From positions 1 to 64,000 of the forward strand of contig JAPZUC010000004.1 of the NCBI GenBank assembly GCA_027533455.1: a stretch of 64,000 nt of DNA. The letters are read 5' to 3'. Source of the stretch: Porphyrobacter sp. GTDB taxonomy: Bacteria; Pseudomonadota; Alphaproteobacteria; Sphingomonadales; Sphingomonadaceae. Position numbers and translations under genes: made by a program. A model generated the notes under the pieces. That model worked only from the letters and a program-made list of their open reading frames with translations, searched no databases and was not told the DNA's origin. This document shows positions 41,873 through 51,356 of this stretch, in pieces (positions within the stretch are counted from its first letter, which is position 1; the number at the start of each line of letters is the position of its first letter).

Positions 41873-42654
41873 ACGCGCCCGAGCAACCCTTCATGTTCGC
41901 CCCCGATGCCGGGAGGCCTGATGCCGATGCGCTCTATCTCGAACTCGACGGGTGGGAAGGTCCGCTCGACCTGCTGCTCGATCTCGCGCGGCGACAGAAG
42001 GTCGACCTGCTCCAGATCTCGATCCTCGCGCTGGTTGATCAGTACCTCAGTTACATCGAGCGCGCCGGCGCGATGAAGCTTGAGCTGGCCGCCGACTACC
42101 TCGTGATGGCGGCATGGCTCGCCTATCTCAAGTCGGCGATGCTGCTGCCCAAGGCCGAGCAGGAAGATCCCTCGCCCGAAGAACTGGCGCTGCGCCTCCA
42201 GATCCGTCTGCAACGCCTCGGCGCGATGCGCGAGGCGGCAGGGCGGCTTATGGGCCGCGACCGGATCGGGCGAGACGTGTTCCTGCGCGGGAGCCCTGAG
42301 GGCCTGCGCACAGACCGCAAGGCCGTGTGGCGCGCCGATCTGTTCTCGCTGATCCAGGCCTATGGGCAAGTGAAGGCGCGCACCGCGTCGCGCATCTATC
42401 ATGTGGCCAACCGCCCGGTGATGACGCTCGATTCCGCGCTGGAGCGGGTCTCGGCGATGCTCGGCATGACGCTGGAATGGATGGAGATCCGCGATTTCCT
42501 GCCGCCCCACGCATCGCCCGAATTGAAGCGTTCGGCGCTTGCCTCGTCCTTCGTCGCGGCGCTCGAACTCGCCAAGCGGGGCCGTGCGGAACTGGAGCAA
42601 GACGGTGCCTTTGCGCCCTTGCACATCCGCCGCGTGAAGGACGCAGCAGCATGA
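41869..42654 (+). CDS. scpA: Segregation and condensation protein A
   Basis: The 261-residue kleisin bridges the SMC dimer heads in the chromosome-condensing complex. It has the ScpA opening LELDGWEGPLDLLLDLARRQKVDLLQISIL, the helical middle YLVMAAWLAYLKSAMLLP and the C-terminal winged helix (FLPPHASPELKRSALASSFVAALELAKRG...FAPLHIRR). It overlaps nagZ (ATGA) and scpB (ATGA), so all three are coupled. Confidence 0.95.
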   Translation: MNAPEQPFMFAPDAGRPDADALYLELDGWEGPLDLLLDLARRQKVDLLQISILALVDQYLSYIERAGAMKLELAADYLVMAAWLAYLKSAMLLPKAEQEDPSPEELALRLQIRLQRLGAMREAAGRLMGRDRIGRDVFLRGSPEGLRTDRKAVWRADLFSLIQAYGQVKARTASRIYHVANRPVMTLDSALERVSAMLGMTLEWMEIRDFLPPHASPELKRSALASSFVAALELAKRGRAELEQDGAFAPLHIRRVKDAAA

Positions 42655-43298
42655 GTGAGGAGCCCGGCACGCTTGAACGTGCGGTCGAAGCGACGCTGTT
42701 CGCGGCCGAGGAGCCGATGAGCGTCGAGGCGCTGGCCGGGCATCTCGGCGGGCTGGCGCATGGCGATGTGCGCGAAGCTCTGGCCCTGCTCGAAGGCGCC
42801 TACCGCGCCCGGGGTGTGCATTTGGTGGAGCGCGGGGGGCGCTGGCATTTCGAGACCGCGCCCGATCTTGCCCACCTGCTCAGGCGCGAGAAGGAGCAGG
42901 TCCGCCGCCTCAGCCGCGCGGCCACCGAAGTGCTGGCGATCATCGCCTATCACGAGCCGGTCAGCCGCGCCGAGATCGAGTCGATCCGCGGCGTGCAGAC
43001 CAGTGGAGGCACACTCGATGTGCTGATGGAGGCAGGCTGGGTGCGCCCCGCAGGCCGCCGCGAAGTGCCGGGCCGTCCGGTGATCTACGCAACCACGCCC
43101 GATTTCCTCGATCACTTCGGCCTCGCCAGCCGCCGCGACCTGCCCGGCATCGACGAGCTGCGCGCCGCAGGTCTGCTTGACCCGGTCGACGAAGCGATGG
43201 AAGCCGCGATGAACTTCGAGTCCGATGAGGAGTCCGACGATCCCGGGTCCGAGGCCGATGAAAGCGATATGCCGGACGACGAGAATCTGGCCGACTGA
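42651..43298 (+). CDS. scpB: Segregation and condensation protein B
   Basis: The 215-residue ScpB binds ScpA and regulates the SMC complex. It has two winged-helix domains: [26 protein letters not shown] and [45 protein letters not shown]. The [18 protein letters not shown] block is diagnostic. The C terminus is an unusually acidic tail (Asp/Glu/Ser-rich, last about 25 residues). It overlaps scpA by four bases. Confidence 0.95.
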   Translation: MSEEPGTLERAVEATLFAAEEPMSVEALAGHLGGLAHGDVREALALLEGAYRARGVHLVERGGRWHFETAPDLAHLLRREKEQVRRLSRAATEVLAIIAYHEPVSRAEIESIRGVQTSGGTLDVLMEAGWVRPAGRREVPGRPVIYATTPDFLDHFGLASRRDLPGIDELRAAGLLDPVDEAMEAAMNFESDEESDDPGSEADESDMPDDENLAD

Positions 43299-43405
43299 CT
43301 CGCAATTCGCGTCGGTCTGGCCTAAATGGGCCTCTACCAGAAGCCGGGCGCGTTTCCCGGCCATGCGGTCCCCCTGACCCCGGCCGCATTTCAGGAGTTG
43401 AGACA

Positions 43406-43648
43406 ATGGGTAGCATGTCGATCGTTCACTGGCTGATCGTTCTCGTGGTGGTGCTGATCTTGTTCGGGCGCGGCCGCATCTCGGAAATGATGGGCGATTT
43501 CGGCAAGGGCATTTCGAGCTTCAAGAAGGGTCTCAACGAAACCGACGAGACCATCTCGAAGTCAGCGCGCATCGAGCCGCCGGCTCCGGTCGTTACCGAG
43601 ACGCCCACTGCCGCGCCGGTCGAAAAGACCGACACCACCGGCGCCTGA
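43406..43648 (+). CDS. tatA: Twin-arginine translocase subunit TatA
   Basis: The 80-residue protein has a short N-terminal membrane helix ([20 protein letters not shown]), the [23 protein letters not shown] amphipathic helix, and a variable charged tail. Many copies form the size-adjusting channel for folded proteins with RR signal peptides. It is the first of tatABC and is preceded by CAGGAGTTGAGACA. The spacing from scpB (107 bp) leaves room for a separate promoter. Confidence 0.93.
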   Translation: MGSMSIVHWLIVLVVVLILFGRGRISEMMGDFGKGISSFKKGLNETDETISKSARIEPPAPVVTETPTAAPVEKTDTTGA

Positions 43649-43692
43649 TCGACTTCCTCCTTCCCTGAAAGAGCGGCGCACCCGCACCCCCT

Positions 43693-44124
43693 ATGTTCGA
43701 CGTCGGCGCCGGAGAGCTGCTGGTCATCATCATCGTCGCGGTCGTGGTAATCGGGCCGAAGGACCTGCCGCTCGCCATGCGCACGGCGGGCCGCTGGATC
43801 GGCAAGATGCGGCGCATGTCTGCCCATTTCCGCAGCGGCATCGACGCGATGGTGCGCGAGGCCGAGCTGGAGGACATGGAGAAGAAGTGGAAGGCGCAGA
43901 ACGAAGAGATCATGCGCCGTTCCGCCGCTCTCACCGAAGCGGAAGCCGGTGCGCCGGTGATGACTGGGCCGCCGCCAGTGGATACGCCGCCCGCCGATAC
44001 GCCTGCGCCCGTGGCACACGCTCCTGTCGAGCCGCCCATTGAAGCTCCCGCTGAACCGCTAGCGCAGCATCCGACCCCGGAGCCAGAGGTTGCACCCGCA
44101 CCAAAGGGTGCTGCCGATGTTTAA
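43693..44124 (+). CDS. tatB: Twin-arginine translocase subunit TatB
   Basis: The 143-residue protein starts MFDVGAGELLVIIIVAVVVIGPKDLPLAMRT, the TatB membrane helix plus GPKDLP hinge, followed by a long amphipathic helix (TAGRWIGKMRRMSAHFRSGIDAMVREAELEDMEKKW) and a Pro/Ala-rich tail. With TatC it binds twin-arginine signal peptides. The stop overlaps the tatC start region, so translation is coupled. Confidence 0.93.
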   Translation: MFDVGAGELLVIIIVAVVVIGPKDLPLAMRTAGRWIGKMRRMSAHFRSGIDAMVREAELEDMEKKWKAQNEEIMRRSAALTEAEAGAPVMTGPPPVDTPPADTPAPVAHAPVEPPIEAPAEPLAQHPTPEPEVAPAPKGAADV

Positions 44125-44929
44125 TGTCAAAGACCTCGACGAGACGCGTCAGCCGTTGCTCGATCACCTGATCGAGCTGCGCACGCGGATCGTGCGCGCG
44201 CTGTTGGCGCTGGCCGTGGGCTTTGGCGTGTGCCTCTATTTCGCAGATGAGATCCTTGGATTGCTGGTGCTGCCCTTGAAGCAGGCTTTCCCTGACGGAG
44301 AGGGTCAGCTGATCTTCACCAAGCTGCCCGAGGTGTTCTTCGTCGAGCTGAAAGTCGCGCTGTTCGCGGGCTTCATGGTCAGCTTCCCGGTGATCGCCAA
44401 CCAGATGTGGGCGTTCATTGCGCCGGGGCTCTATGCACGCGAGAAAAAGGCTTTCCTGCCGTTCCTGTTCGCCACTCCGGTGCTGTTCGGCATGGGCGCG
44501 GCGCTGGCCTATTTCGTCGTCATGCCCACCGCCTTCAAGTTCTTCCTCGGCTTTGGCGGAGAGGCGGGCGGGCTGAAGGTGCAGGCCTTGCCGAGCGCGG
44601 GCGAGTATCTCAGCCTTGTCATGCAGTTCATCATGGGTTTCGGGGTGACCTTCCTGCTGCCGGTGTTGCTGTTGCTGCTCCACCGCGCAGGTATTGTTAG
44701 CCGCGCGCAAATGGTGTTGGCGCGGCGCTATGTGATTGTCGGCATCTTCGTGATCGCCGCGATTGTGACTCCGCCCGATCCGGGCTCACAGATCGTCCTT
44801 GCAGTTCCGCTGTGGCTGCTGTTCGAGGCCTCGCTGTTCCTGATGCGGTTCCAGGAGAAATCGATTGCCGCCGACAGGCTGGCGCGGGAGGCCGAGGACG
44901 CCGCTGAGAAGGCGAATGCGGCGGAGTAG
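44117..44929 (+). CDS. tatC: Twin-arginine translocase subunit TatC
   Basis: The 270-residue protein has six membrane helices. It shows TatC blocks: PLLDHLIELRTRIVRALLALAVGF, LIFTKLPEVFFVELKVALFAGFMVSFPVIANQMWAFIAPGLY (with the conserved F..P.E and W.F..PGL), EKKAFLPFLFATPVLFGMGAALAYFVVMP and IVTPPDPGSQIVLAVPLWLLFE. Start 44117 (MFNVKDLDETRQPLLDHL) overlaps the end of tatB by eight bases. Its stop abuts the stop of the convergent amidohydrolase with no spacer. Confidence 0.95.
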   Translation: MFNVKDLDETRQPLLDHLIELRTRIVRALLALAVGFGVCLYFADEILGLLVLPLKQAFPDGEGQLIFTKLPEVFFVELKVALFAGFMVSFPVIANQMWAFIAPGLYAREKKAFLPFLFATPVLFGMGAALAYFVVMPTAFKFFLGFGGEAGGLKVQALPSAGEYLSLVMQFIMGFGVTFLLPVLLLLLHRAGIVSRAQMVLARRYVIVGIFVIAAIVTPPDPGSQIVLAVPLWLLFEASLFLMRFQEKSIAADRLAREAEDAAEKANAAE

Positions 44930-46582
44930 TTACTCCCCGCGGACCTTCACCCCGCCGATCCACACCTGAAGTATCTTCGTTTCGCGCAAGGCGTCGGGCG
45001 AGGCGAACAGCGGGTCGCGGTCGACGATCAGAAAGTCGGCGCGCTCGCCCGGGACGAGGCGGCCGAAGCGACCTTCCGCAAACCCGGCATAGGCGGCATC
45101 GGCCGTGAAGCCGGCGAGCGCCTGTTCGCGGTTGACCGTCTCCTGCGGGAACCACCCGCCGAAAGGTTCGCCCTTCGCGTCGGTGCGGCTGATCGCGGCA
45201 GCCATACCGGCCCAGGGATCCGCAGGCTCGACCGGCGAATCCGACCCGAAGGCGAGACGCCCCCCGACCTTCAGGACAGACCGCCACGGATAGGCGCCCG
45301 TAAGCCGGTCCGGCCCCAGCCGCGCTTCGGCCATCAGCCGGTCGGAAGTCTGGTGGAGCGGCTGCATCGAGGCGATCACCCCGTGCTTGCCGAGGCGCGC
45401 GATATCGACCGGATCGACGATCTGCGCGTGTTCGATTCGCCAGCGCCGGTCACCCTTGTAGCTTTCCGAGAGTTCCTCGATCGCGGCGAGCACTTCGGCA
45501 TTGGCGGCATCGCCGATGGCGTGGACGGCGGTCTGGAAATTGTCCATCGCCGCGCGGCTCATGAGGTTGCGCAGCTGTGACGGGCTGAGCAGCGGCAACC
45601 CGCGTGTGCCATGATCGTCGGCATAAGGCGCTTTCAGACTCGCCCCGCGCGATCCGAGCGCACCATCGAGAAACAGCTTGATCCCGCCCATCCTGAGGCG
45701 ATCATTGTACAGCCAGCCGGTCGGCCCCGGCCCGGCCATCAGTTCCAGGGTCTCGATCGAGTCCGCATAGGACATGATGCGCACCATCAAGCGGCCTTCA
45801 TCGCCCGCGCGGCGGAAGGTCGTCCAGTCGGCGGGCTTGGTGCCCATGTCGGCAACTGCGGTGACGCCCTTGGCCAGCAGCACTTCCTGCGCCTTGGCCA
45901 GCGCGAGGTCGCGGTCTTCGGGGCGGGGCGGGGGGACCACAGTGCCGACCAGCGGCACGGCCTTGTCGACGAACACGCCCGCCGGATTGCCTTTGGCATC
46001 GCGGATGATCTTGCCGCCTGCCGGGTCAGGCGTCTTTGCGGTGATCCCGGCGGTCTGGATCGCGAGGGTGTTCGCCCAGTTGGCGTGGTTGTCGGCCCGT
46101 TCCAGCCACACCGGACGGTCGCTCACCACGGCATCGAGTTCGGCAGCGGTGGGAAAGCGGCCGAGGCCCCACTTTTCCTGGTTCCAGCCGCGCCCGATGA
46201 TCCACGGGCGCCCTGGGTTTGCTTCGGCGAAGGCCTTGATCGTTGCCAGCGCATCCTCGAGCGACGTAGTGCCCGACAGGTCCAGCGTCAGGGCGGCAAA
46301 GCCCATGTCTATGACGTGCACGTGGGCGTCGATCATGCCGGGCAGCATCACGCTGCCCTCGCCATCGAGGCGGTAATCGGCCTGCGGGCGCTTGTCGCTG
46401 CGGGTGAGCACAGCGGTGATCTTGCCATCCTCGTCGAAAACCAGGCCGTTGAAGCGCTTCACCTTGCCCTCGGCGTCAATTGTCACCCCGTCGACATTGT
46501 CGACCAGCGTATCGGCCAGCGCCGGGGCGGACAGGGCCAGAGCGGAGGCGGCTGCAAGTGCGGAAACGAGGGCGAGGCGCAT
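44930..46582 (-). CDS. Exported amidohydrolase family 3 (YtcJ-like)
   Basis: The 550-residue protein has a signal peptide (MRLALVSALAAASALALSAPALA-DT). The metal-dependent hydrolase core has the HxH motif in MLPGMIDAHVHVIDMGF, GRGWNQEKWG, MGGIKLFLDGALGSRGASLKAPY, AVHAIGDAANAEVL (third histidine), WRIEHAQIVDP (fourth histidine) and FGSDSPVEPADPW (catalytic aspartate). YtcJ-type enzymes hydrolyse N-acyl or cyclic amide bonds. The exact substrate is unknown, and its likely place is the periplasm. The start at 46582 follows CAAGGATT. Confidence 0.88.
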   Translation of the reverse strand: MRLALVSALAAASALALSAPALADTLVDNVDGVTIDAEGKVKRFNGLVFDEDGKITAVLTRSDKRPQADYRLDGEGSVMLPGMIDAHVHVIDMGFAALTLDLSGTTSLEDALATIKAFAEANPGRPWIIGRGWNQEKWGLGRFPTAAELDAVVSDRPVWLERADNHANWANTLAIQTAGITAKTPDPAGGKIIRDAKGNPAGVFVDKAVPLVGTVVPPPRPEDRDLALAKAQEVLLAKGVTAVADMGTKPADWTTFRRAGDEGRLMVRIMSYADSIETLELMAGPGPTGWLYNDRLRMGGIKLFLDGALGSRGASLKAPYADDHGTRGLPLLSPSQLRNLMSRAAMDNFQTAVHAIGDAANAEVLAAIEELSESYKGDRRWRIEHAQIVDPVDIARLGKHGVIASMQPLHQTSDRLMAEARLGPDRLTGAYPWRSVLKVGGRLAFGSDSPVEPADPWAGMAAAISRTDAKGEPFGGWFPQETVNREQALAGFTADAAYAGFAEGRFGRLVPGERADFLIVDRDPLFASPDALRETKILQVWIGGVKVRGE

Positions 46583-46715
46583 GGCAATCCTTGGATGAGC
46601 GGTAAGGCCGCGTGTGCTATCGCCTTCGTGCGCGCTTGCCAACAAGGGCGCGCATACGAAATCGGCGCGTGGCCGATTGCCCTTGTGCGCCCTAGGCTCT
46701 AATCGGCTCGGCATT

Positions 46716-47978
46716 ATGTCGACACAGCTTACCGCATCGAACCCCAAGGGCGCCGCCGCCACTCCGGCCGACCTTACCCTCGACGACGTCCGCGCGGCCG
46801 CTGCGCGGATTGCCGGTTCGGTGGTCAACACCCCGATGATGCGCTCCATCACGCTGTCGGAGATTACCGGCGCGGATATCTGGCTGAAGTTCGAGAACCT
46901 CCAGTTCACCGCGGCCTACAAGGAGCGCGGGGCGCTGAACGCGCTGCTGCTTCTCACCGAGGAGCAGCGCCGCCGCGGCGTCATCGCGGCATCGGCAGGC
47001 AACCACTCGCAGGGTCTTTCCTACCACGGCACCCGACTGGGCGTGCCAGTCACCATCGTCATGCCGAAACCTACGCCGACGGTGAAGGTGATGCAGACCG
47101 AAAGCGTCGGCGGCAATGTGGTTCTGGAAGGCGAGACCTTCGATGAGGCCTATTTCCATGCCCGCAAGCTGGAAGGCGAACTGGGTCTGACCTTCGTCCA
47201 TCCTTTCGACGATCCGCACGTGGCCGCAGGCGCGGGCACGGTGGCACTCGAAATGCTGGCTGTGAAGCCCGACCTCGATTGCATCGTCACGCCAATCGGC
47301 GGGGGCGGGTTGATTTCGGGCATGGCGACGGTGGCCAAGGCGCTGAACCCGAACATCGAGGTTGTCGGCGTTCAGGCGGGGCTGTTCCCCTCCATGTTCG
47401 ACCGGATCAAGGGCGCAAGCCTCCCCTGCGGCGGCGATACGCTAGCCGAAGGCATCGCGGTCAAGGTGCCGGGTGATTTCACGTCGAAAGTGATCGCTGA
47501 AAAGGTCGACGACATCCTGCTGGTCGACGAGCCCGCGCTGGAAAAGGCAGTGGCGCTACTGCTCCAGATCGAAAAGACCGTGGTCGAAGGCGCGGGCGCG
47601 GCTGGGCTGGCCGCGGTTCTGCGCAATCCGGCGCGGTTCGCAGGCAAGACCATCGGCCTTGCGCTGTGCGGCGGGAATATTGACACGCGTCTGCTGGCCA
47701 ATGTGCTGCTGCGTGATCTGGCGCGGCAAGGCCGCCTTGCGCGGTTGCGCATCACGCTTCAGGACCGCCCGGGCGCATTGTTCCGCGTCATGCGCCTGTT
47801 CGACGAGCACAACGTCAACATCATCGAAATCTACCACCAGCGCATTTTCACCACCTTGCCGGCCAAGGGCCTGATCACCGATATCGAATGCGAGGCACGC
47901 GATGCCGAGCAGGTCGAACGGTTGGTCGAAGGTTTGCGCGCCAACGGCTATTCGGTGCAGCTGGTCGAACTCGGATGA
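46716..47978 (+). CDS. ilvA: Threonine ammonia-lyase with C-terminal ACT domain
   Basis: The 420-residue PLP enzyme deaminates threonine to 2-oxobutanoate for isoleucine synthesis or catabolism. The Schiff-base lysine is K69 in LQFTAAYKERGALNA; SAGNHSQGLSYHG follows, then the glycine loop PIGGGGLISG near 198 and serine-type CGGNIDTRLLANV. The last about 80 residues (LARLRITLQDRPGALFRVMRLFDEHNVNIIEI) form a single ACT domain. This length with one ACT domain is the ~400-residue TdcB-like/short IlvA type, so biosynthetic versus catabolic role is not settled. Confidence 0.9.
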   Translation: MSTQLTASNPKGAAATPADLTLDDVRAAAARIAGSVVNTPMMRSITLSEITGADIWLKFENLQFTAAYKERGALNALLLLTEEQRRRGVIAASAGNHSQGLSYHGTRLGVPVTIVMPKPTPTVKVMQTESVGGNVVLEGETFDEAYFHARKLEGELGLTFVHPFDDPHVAAGAGTVALEMLAVKPDLDCIVTPIGGGGLISGMATVAKALNPNIEVVGVQAGLFPSMFDRIKGASLPCGGDTLAEGIAVKVPGDFTSKVIAEKVDDILLVDEPALEKAVALLLQIEKTVVEGAGAAGLAAVLRNPARFAGKTIGLALCGGNIDTRLLANVLLRDLARQGRLARLRITLQDRPGALFRVMRLFDEHNVNIIEIYHQRIFTTLPAKGLITDIECEARDAEQVERLVEGLRANGYSVQLVELG

Positions 47979-48187
47979 TTTTACTGTAATTTCAGTAAGA
48001 TAAATCCTGGCGAGTGCCCCGGATTGCGCCATTGCCGATGCGGTTCAGCGTTGCGCTGCGCCTGCGTTTGCAGATTTCGCGATTTTTTCATGGTTAAGGG
48101 ACTTTTACCGGAGCCAAGGTGTGGGCATAAGAATTTCTTAACACCTTCACCCGCCGCGCTTCAGCGGTCAAAGGACAGGTCCCACCC
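47979..48187. promoter_or_regulatory. Intergenic region before bpt with an inverted repeat
   Basis: Just after ilvA is TTACTG-TAATTT-CAGTAA (47981-47998), a 6-bp inverted repeat with 6-bp spacer in an AT-rich setting. It could be an operator or part of a weak terminator. Further on, TTAAGGGACTTTTAC (about 48095) resembles a CtrA box (TTAA-N7-TTAA) with one mismatch, and AT-rich sequence at 48127-48147 may hold the bpt promoter. All three readings are tentative. Confidence 0.35.
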
Positions 48188-49033
48188 GTGACGGCACCGA
48201 TCCGCTTTCCCCGCTTCTTCGTGACGAGCCCCGCGCCGTGCCCCTATCTACCGGGCCGTAGCGAGCGCAAGGTGTTCACCGAGCTGAAGGGACCGCATGC
48301 GGACCAGCTGAACGAAGCGCTGGGGCGAATCGGATTCCGTCGCAGCCAGACGGTCGCCTATCGTCCTTCCTGCCTCGATTGTCAGGCCTGCGTGTCGGTG
48401 CGCGTGGTTGCTGGCAAGTTCCAGCCCTCGGGCACGCAGAAGCGGGATCTGAAGCGCAACAGCGACCTGATCGTCACGGAATGCCGCCCTTGGGCGACGG
48501 ATGAGCAGTTCGAGCTGCTTGCCCGCTATCTCGGGCAGCGCCACCCCGATGGCGGGATGTCGGCCATGGACGAGCTCGACTATGCCGACATGATCGAACA
48601 CACGCCGGTATCTAGCGTCGTCACCGAGTATCGTGAGCCGGGCCCCAACGGAAAGCCCGGGCGGCTTGTGGGCGCGTGCCTCACCGACCGGCAGGGCGAC
48701 GGTCTGTCGATGATCTATTCCTTTTACGAGCCAGATCACCCGACCCGCGCAGGGCTGGGCAACTTTATTATCCTTGATCATATCCGCCGCGCTGCAGCTG
48801 AAGCATTGTCCTACGTATATCTGGGATACTGGGTCGAGGGCTCGCCGCGCATGCAATACAAGGTTCGCTATCGCCCCCTCGAGCGGCTGACGCGCGAGGG
48901 CTGGCAGCTGATGGAGGCCGGTGACCAGCACCGCCTGATCGCTGCGGCAACCGCACCGCGCCCGCGACAGGACGAAAGCCTCGCCGGTGTGCGGGGCAAG
49001 GATGGCCAGCCTGTCAAGTTCACGGCCAGCTGA
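48188..49033 (+). CDS. bpt: Aspartate/glutamate leucyltransferase (arginyl-tRNA--protein transferase family)
   Basis: The 281-residue enzyme adds leucine from Leu-tRNA to N-terminal Asp or Glu, marking proteins for ClpAPS degradation by the N-end rule. It has the ATE N-terminal block [24 protein letters not shown], the cysteine cluster [15 protein letters not shown] at about 57-70, and the ATE C-terminal block [35 protein letters not shown] and [20 protein letters not shown]. It starts at GTG 48188, preceded by AAAGGACAGG. Its end overlaps the tamA start by 32 bp. Confidence 0.93.
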   Translation: MTAPIRFPRFFVTSPAPCPYLPGRSERKVFTELKGPHADQLNEALGRIGFRRSQTVAYRPSCLDCQACVSVRVVAGKFQPSGTQKRDLKRNSDLIVTECRPWATDEQFELLARYLGQRHPDGGMSAMDELDYADMIEHTPVSSVVTEYREPGPNGKPGRLVGACLTDRQGDGLSMIYSFYEPDHPTRAGLGNFIILDHIRRAAAEALSYVYLGYWVEGSPRMQYKVRYRPLERLTREGWQLMEAGDQHRLIAAATAPRPRQDESLAGVRGKDGQPVKFTAS

Positions 49034-51356
49034 AACCCGTCGGCGGGCTGCCCTTCGCCTCGCCATTGTCGCAGGATTGGGTCAGACCACGCTGCCAATT
49101 GGCGGCGGGGCGGCATTTGCGGCATCCTTGGCACAACCGGCGCAGCCCGGCGCTGAGCAGGCTGCGGAGCCGCCGATGGCTGTGCCGGTGGTGCTCCAGC
49201 CTGAGCCCGAGCCTGTCCCGGAATCGCTCGACGATCTGATCCCTCAAGCCGCTGTCGCCGACCCGGATAGCTGGGCGGCAGGCGGTGTGCCCAATTCCGC
49301 GCCGGTGGTGGCCTCCGATGATCCACTCGGCCAAGCGCCTGACCCGTCGTTCGACGCGGCTTTCACGGTGCCTGGCGACCTTTCAGACTCTGATCTTCCC
49401 GCGACAATCGACGACGGGACAAGTGATTTCGCTCTGGAGGAGATCCAGCCGCTGCCCGCCGATCCCGAACTTGAGGGGCTCGCCAGCATCACGGCTCCGG
49501 CGATCGGGGGGCTGCCCGAACTTGCCGAGACCCGTGTCAGCAGCACTCTGGTGCTTGCCCTCCCGGCAGTTGCGGCGGCCTTCCCCGAGAAGGACGAATT
49601 CGTCCGACGCTTCCGCGAGCTTTCCACCCTGCGCGAACTTGACGATGGCGAGGAGGCTGCACCGCAGGTTGCCGCCCGCGCCCGCGCCGACGAGGAACTG
49701 CTCGGCGATATCCTGCGCAATTATGGCTATTACATCGGCGAGGTGGTGCGACAGCTTTCAGGCGGTCGGCGGGCGGGCGTCAACGGGGAGGGCGCGGCCG
49801 AGGAGGCTGCCGAAGCGGCGTCCCGCGAGCCCAGCGTGCGCTTCGATATCCTGCCCGGGCCGCGTTACAGCTTCGGCACGATCGATCTCGGCGCGCTTCC
49901 TGCTCTCGCCGAACCCGATGCCAGCCGCCTGCGGGAGGTATTCGGCATCGCCTCGGGCGATCCGCTTTATGCCGACCGCATCATCGAACGCGAGATCGAA
50001 CTGCGCGTGGCGCTGGGCGAAAGCGGCTATCCCTTTGCCGAGGTTGCCGAGCCTGAACTGCTGATCGACCACGCGCGCGAACAAGGCGATTTGACGCTCG
50101 ATGTTCAGCCGAAGGGCAAGTATGTGTTCGGCGATGTGGTAAGCAGCGATCCCCGGTTCCTGTCGGGCCGACATCTGGGACGGATTGCCCGCTTCGATCC
50201 GGGCGACACCTTTCAGCAGAGCCTCGAGACCGATCTCAGGCGCGCGATCATCGCCACTGGGCTTGTCTCCAGCGTCACAATCACCCCGCGCGAGACCCGC
50301 GCGCCAGAAGGTGGGCAGCCTGGGGAAGTCGCGCTTGATGTGGCAATGGAACGCGCGCCCTTGCGCACTATCGCGGGCGCGATCGGTTACGGGACGGAAG
50401 ATGGCCTCAAGGTCGAGGGACGGTGGGAGCACCGCAACCTCTTCCCCCCCGAAGGCGCGCTGCGGCTGCGCGGCATTCTCGGCACGCGCGAGGCGCTGGC
50501 CAGCGTCGGCGTGCGACGCAACAATTTCCGCGGGCGCGACCAGGTGCTCACTGTCGATCTGTTCGCCAGCGATATCACGACCCAGGCGGTGGACTCGCGC
50601 GGGTTCGGCCTGCGCGGCACCTTCGAGAAAGTGTCGAACTTCCTGTTCCAGAAACCGCTCAGCTGGCAGCTTGGCGGCGAGCTGCTCTATACCGATGAAC
50701 GCAACCGCGACGTGCGGATCGCGCCGGGTGCGCCCGTGCCGCGGCAGGCCTATCTGATCGGCGGGTTGTTCGGCAGCGTGACGCTGGATGGCAGCGACGA
50801 TCTTCTCGATCCGACCGAAGGTTACCGCGCGACCCTGTTCCTTGCGCCCGAAGTGTCCCGTACTGACGGGTCGGAGAGCTTTTATCTGCGCGCGCAAGGG
50901 GATGCGAGCTACTACCAGTCCTTTGGGGACATTGTGCTGGCGGGCCGGGTGCGTGCGGCGACAATCCAGGGCGCGGGGATCGACGACATCGCACCTTCGC
51001 GGAGGCTCTACGGCGGGGGCGGAGCTTCGGTGCGCGGCTATGGCTTCCAGGGCGTCGGCCCGCGCGACGATCTGGGCAACCCGACCGGCGGTGCCTCGCT
51101 GGTCGAATTCGTGCTGGAGGCCCGTATCCCGACCCCGCTGTTCGATGGTGCGATCGAAGTTGTGCCTTTCATTGATGCTGGCTCGGTCAGCCGGGGGTCA
51201 ACGCCGACCTTCGGTGACATCCGCTTCGGTGCGGGCGTGGGCATCCGCTACAAGACCACGTTCGGACCGATCCGGGTCGATGTCGCGACGCCTATCAATT
51301 CGACCGCCTTCGACAGCCCGGTGGTGGTGTATGTGAGCCTGGGGCAGGCGTTCTGA
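49002..51356 (+). CDS. tamA: Translocation and assembly module TamA (Omp85 family)
   Basis: The 784-residue outer-membrane protein has a signal peptide (to about AAFAASLA), an acidic, Pro/Glu/Asp/Ala-rich segment (about 40-190), then POTRA domains ([74 protein letters not shown]) and the 16-strand barrel with the conserved loop-6 signature [15 protein letters not shown] and terminal strand [11 protein letters not shown]. With TamB it inserts barrel proteins or moves lipids. Start 49002 overlaps bpt. The long acidic N-terminal region is unusual compared with enteric TamA. Confidence 0.92.
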   Translation: MASLSSSRPAETRRRAALRLAIVAGLGQTTLPIGGGAAFAASLAQPAQPGAEQAAEPPMAVPVVLQPEPEPVPESLDDLIPQAAVADPDSWAAGGVPNSAPVVASDDPLGQAPDPSFDAAFTVPGDLSDSDLPATIDDGTSDFALEEIQPLPADPELEGLASITAPAIGGLPELAETRVSSTLVLALPAVAAAFPEKDEFVRRFRELSTLRELDDGEEAAPQVAARARADEELLGDILRNYGYYIGEVVRQLSGGRRAGVNGEGAAEEAAEAASREPSVRFDILPGPRYSFGTIDLGALPALAEPDASRLREVFGIASGDPLYADRIIEREIELRVALGESGYPFAEVAEPELLIDHAREQGDLTLDVQPKGKYVFGDVVSSDPRFLSGRHLGRIARFDPGDTFQQSLETDLRRAIIATGLVSSVTITPRETRAPEGGQPGEVALDVAMERAPLRTIAGAIGYGTEDGLKVEGRWEHRNLFPPEGALRLRGILGTREALASVGVRRNNFRGRDQVLTVDLFASDITTQAVDSRGFGLRGTFEKVSNFLFQKPLSWQLGGELLYTDERNRDVRIAPGAPVPRQAYLIGGLFGSVTLDGSDDLLDPTEGYRATLFLAPEVSRTDGSESFYLRAQGDASYYQSFGDIVLAGRVRAATIQGAGIDDIAPSRRLYGGGGASVRGYGFQGVGPRDDLGNPTGGASLVEFVLEARIPTPLFDGAIEVVPFIDAGSVSRGSTPTFGDIRFGAGVGIRYKTTFGPIRVDVATPINSTAFDSPVVVYVSLGQAF

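Noticed and set aside
48090..48110. CtrA binding site before bpt
   Set aside because: TTAAGGGACTTTTAC has one mismatch to TTAA-N7-TTAA and a single such match in an AT-rich gap is weak; noted only within the intergenic entry.
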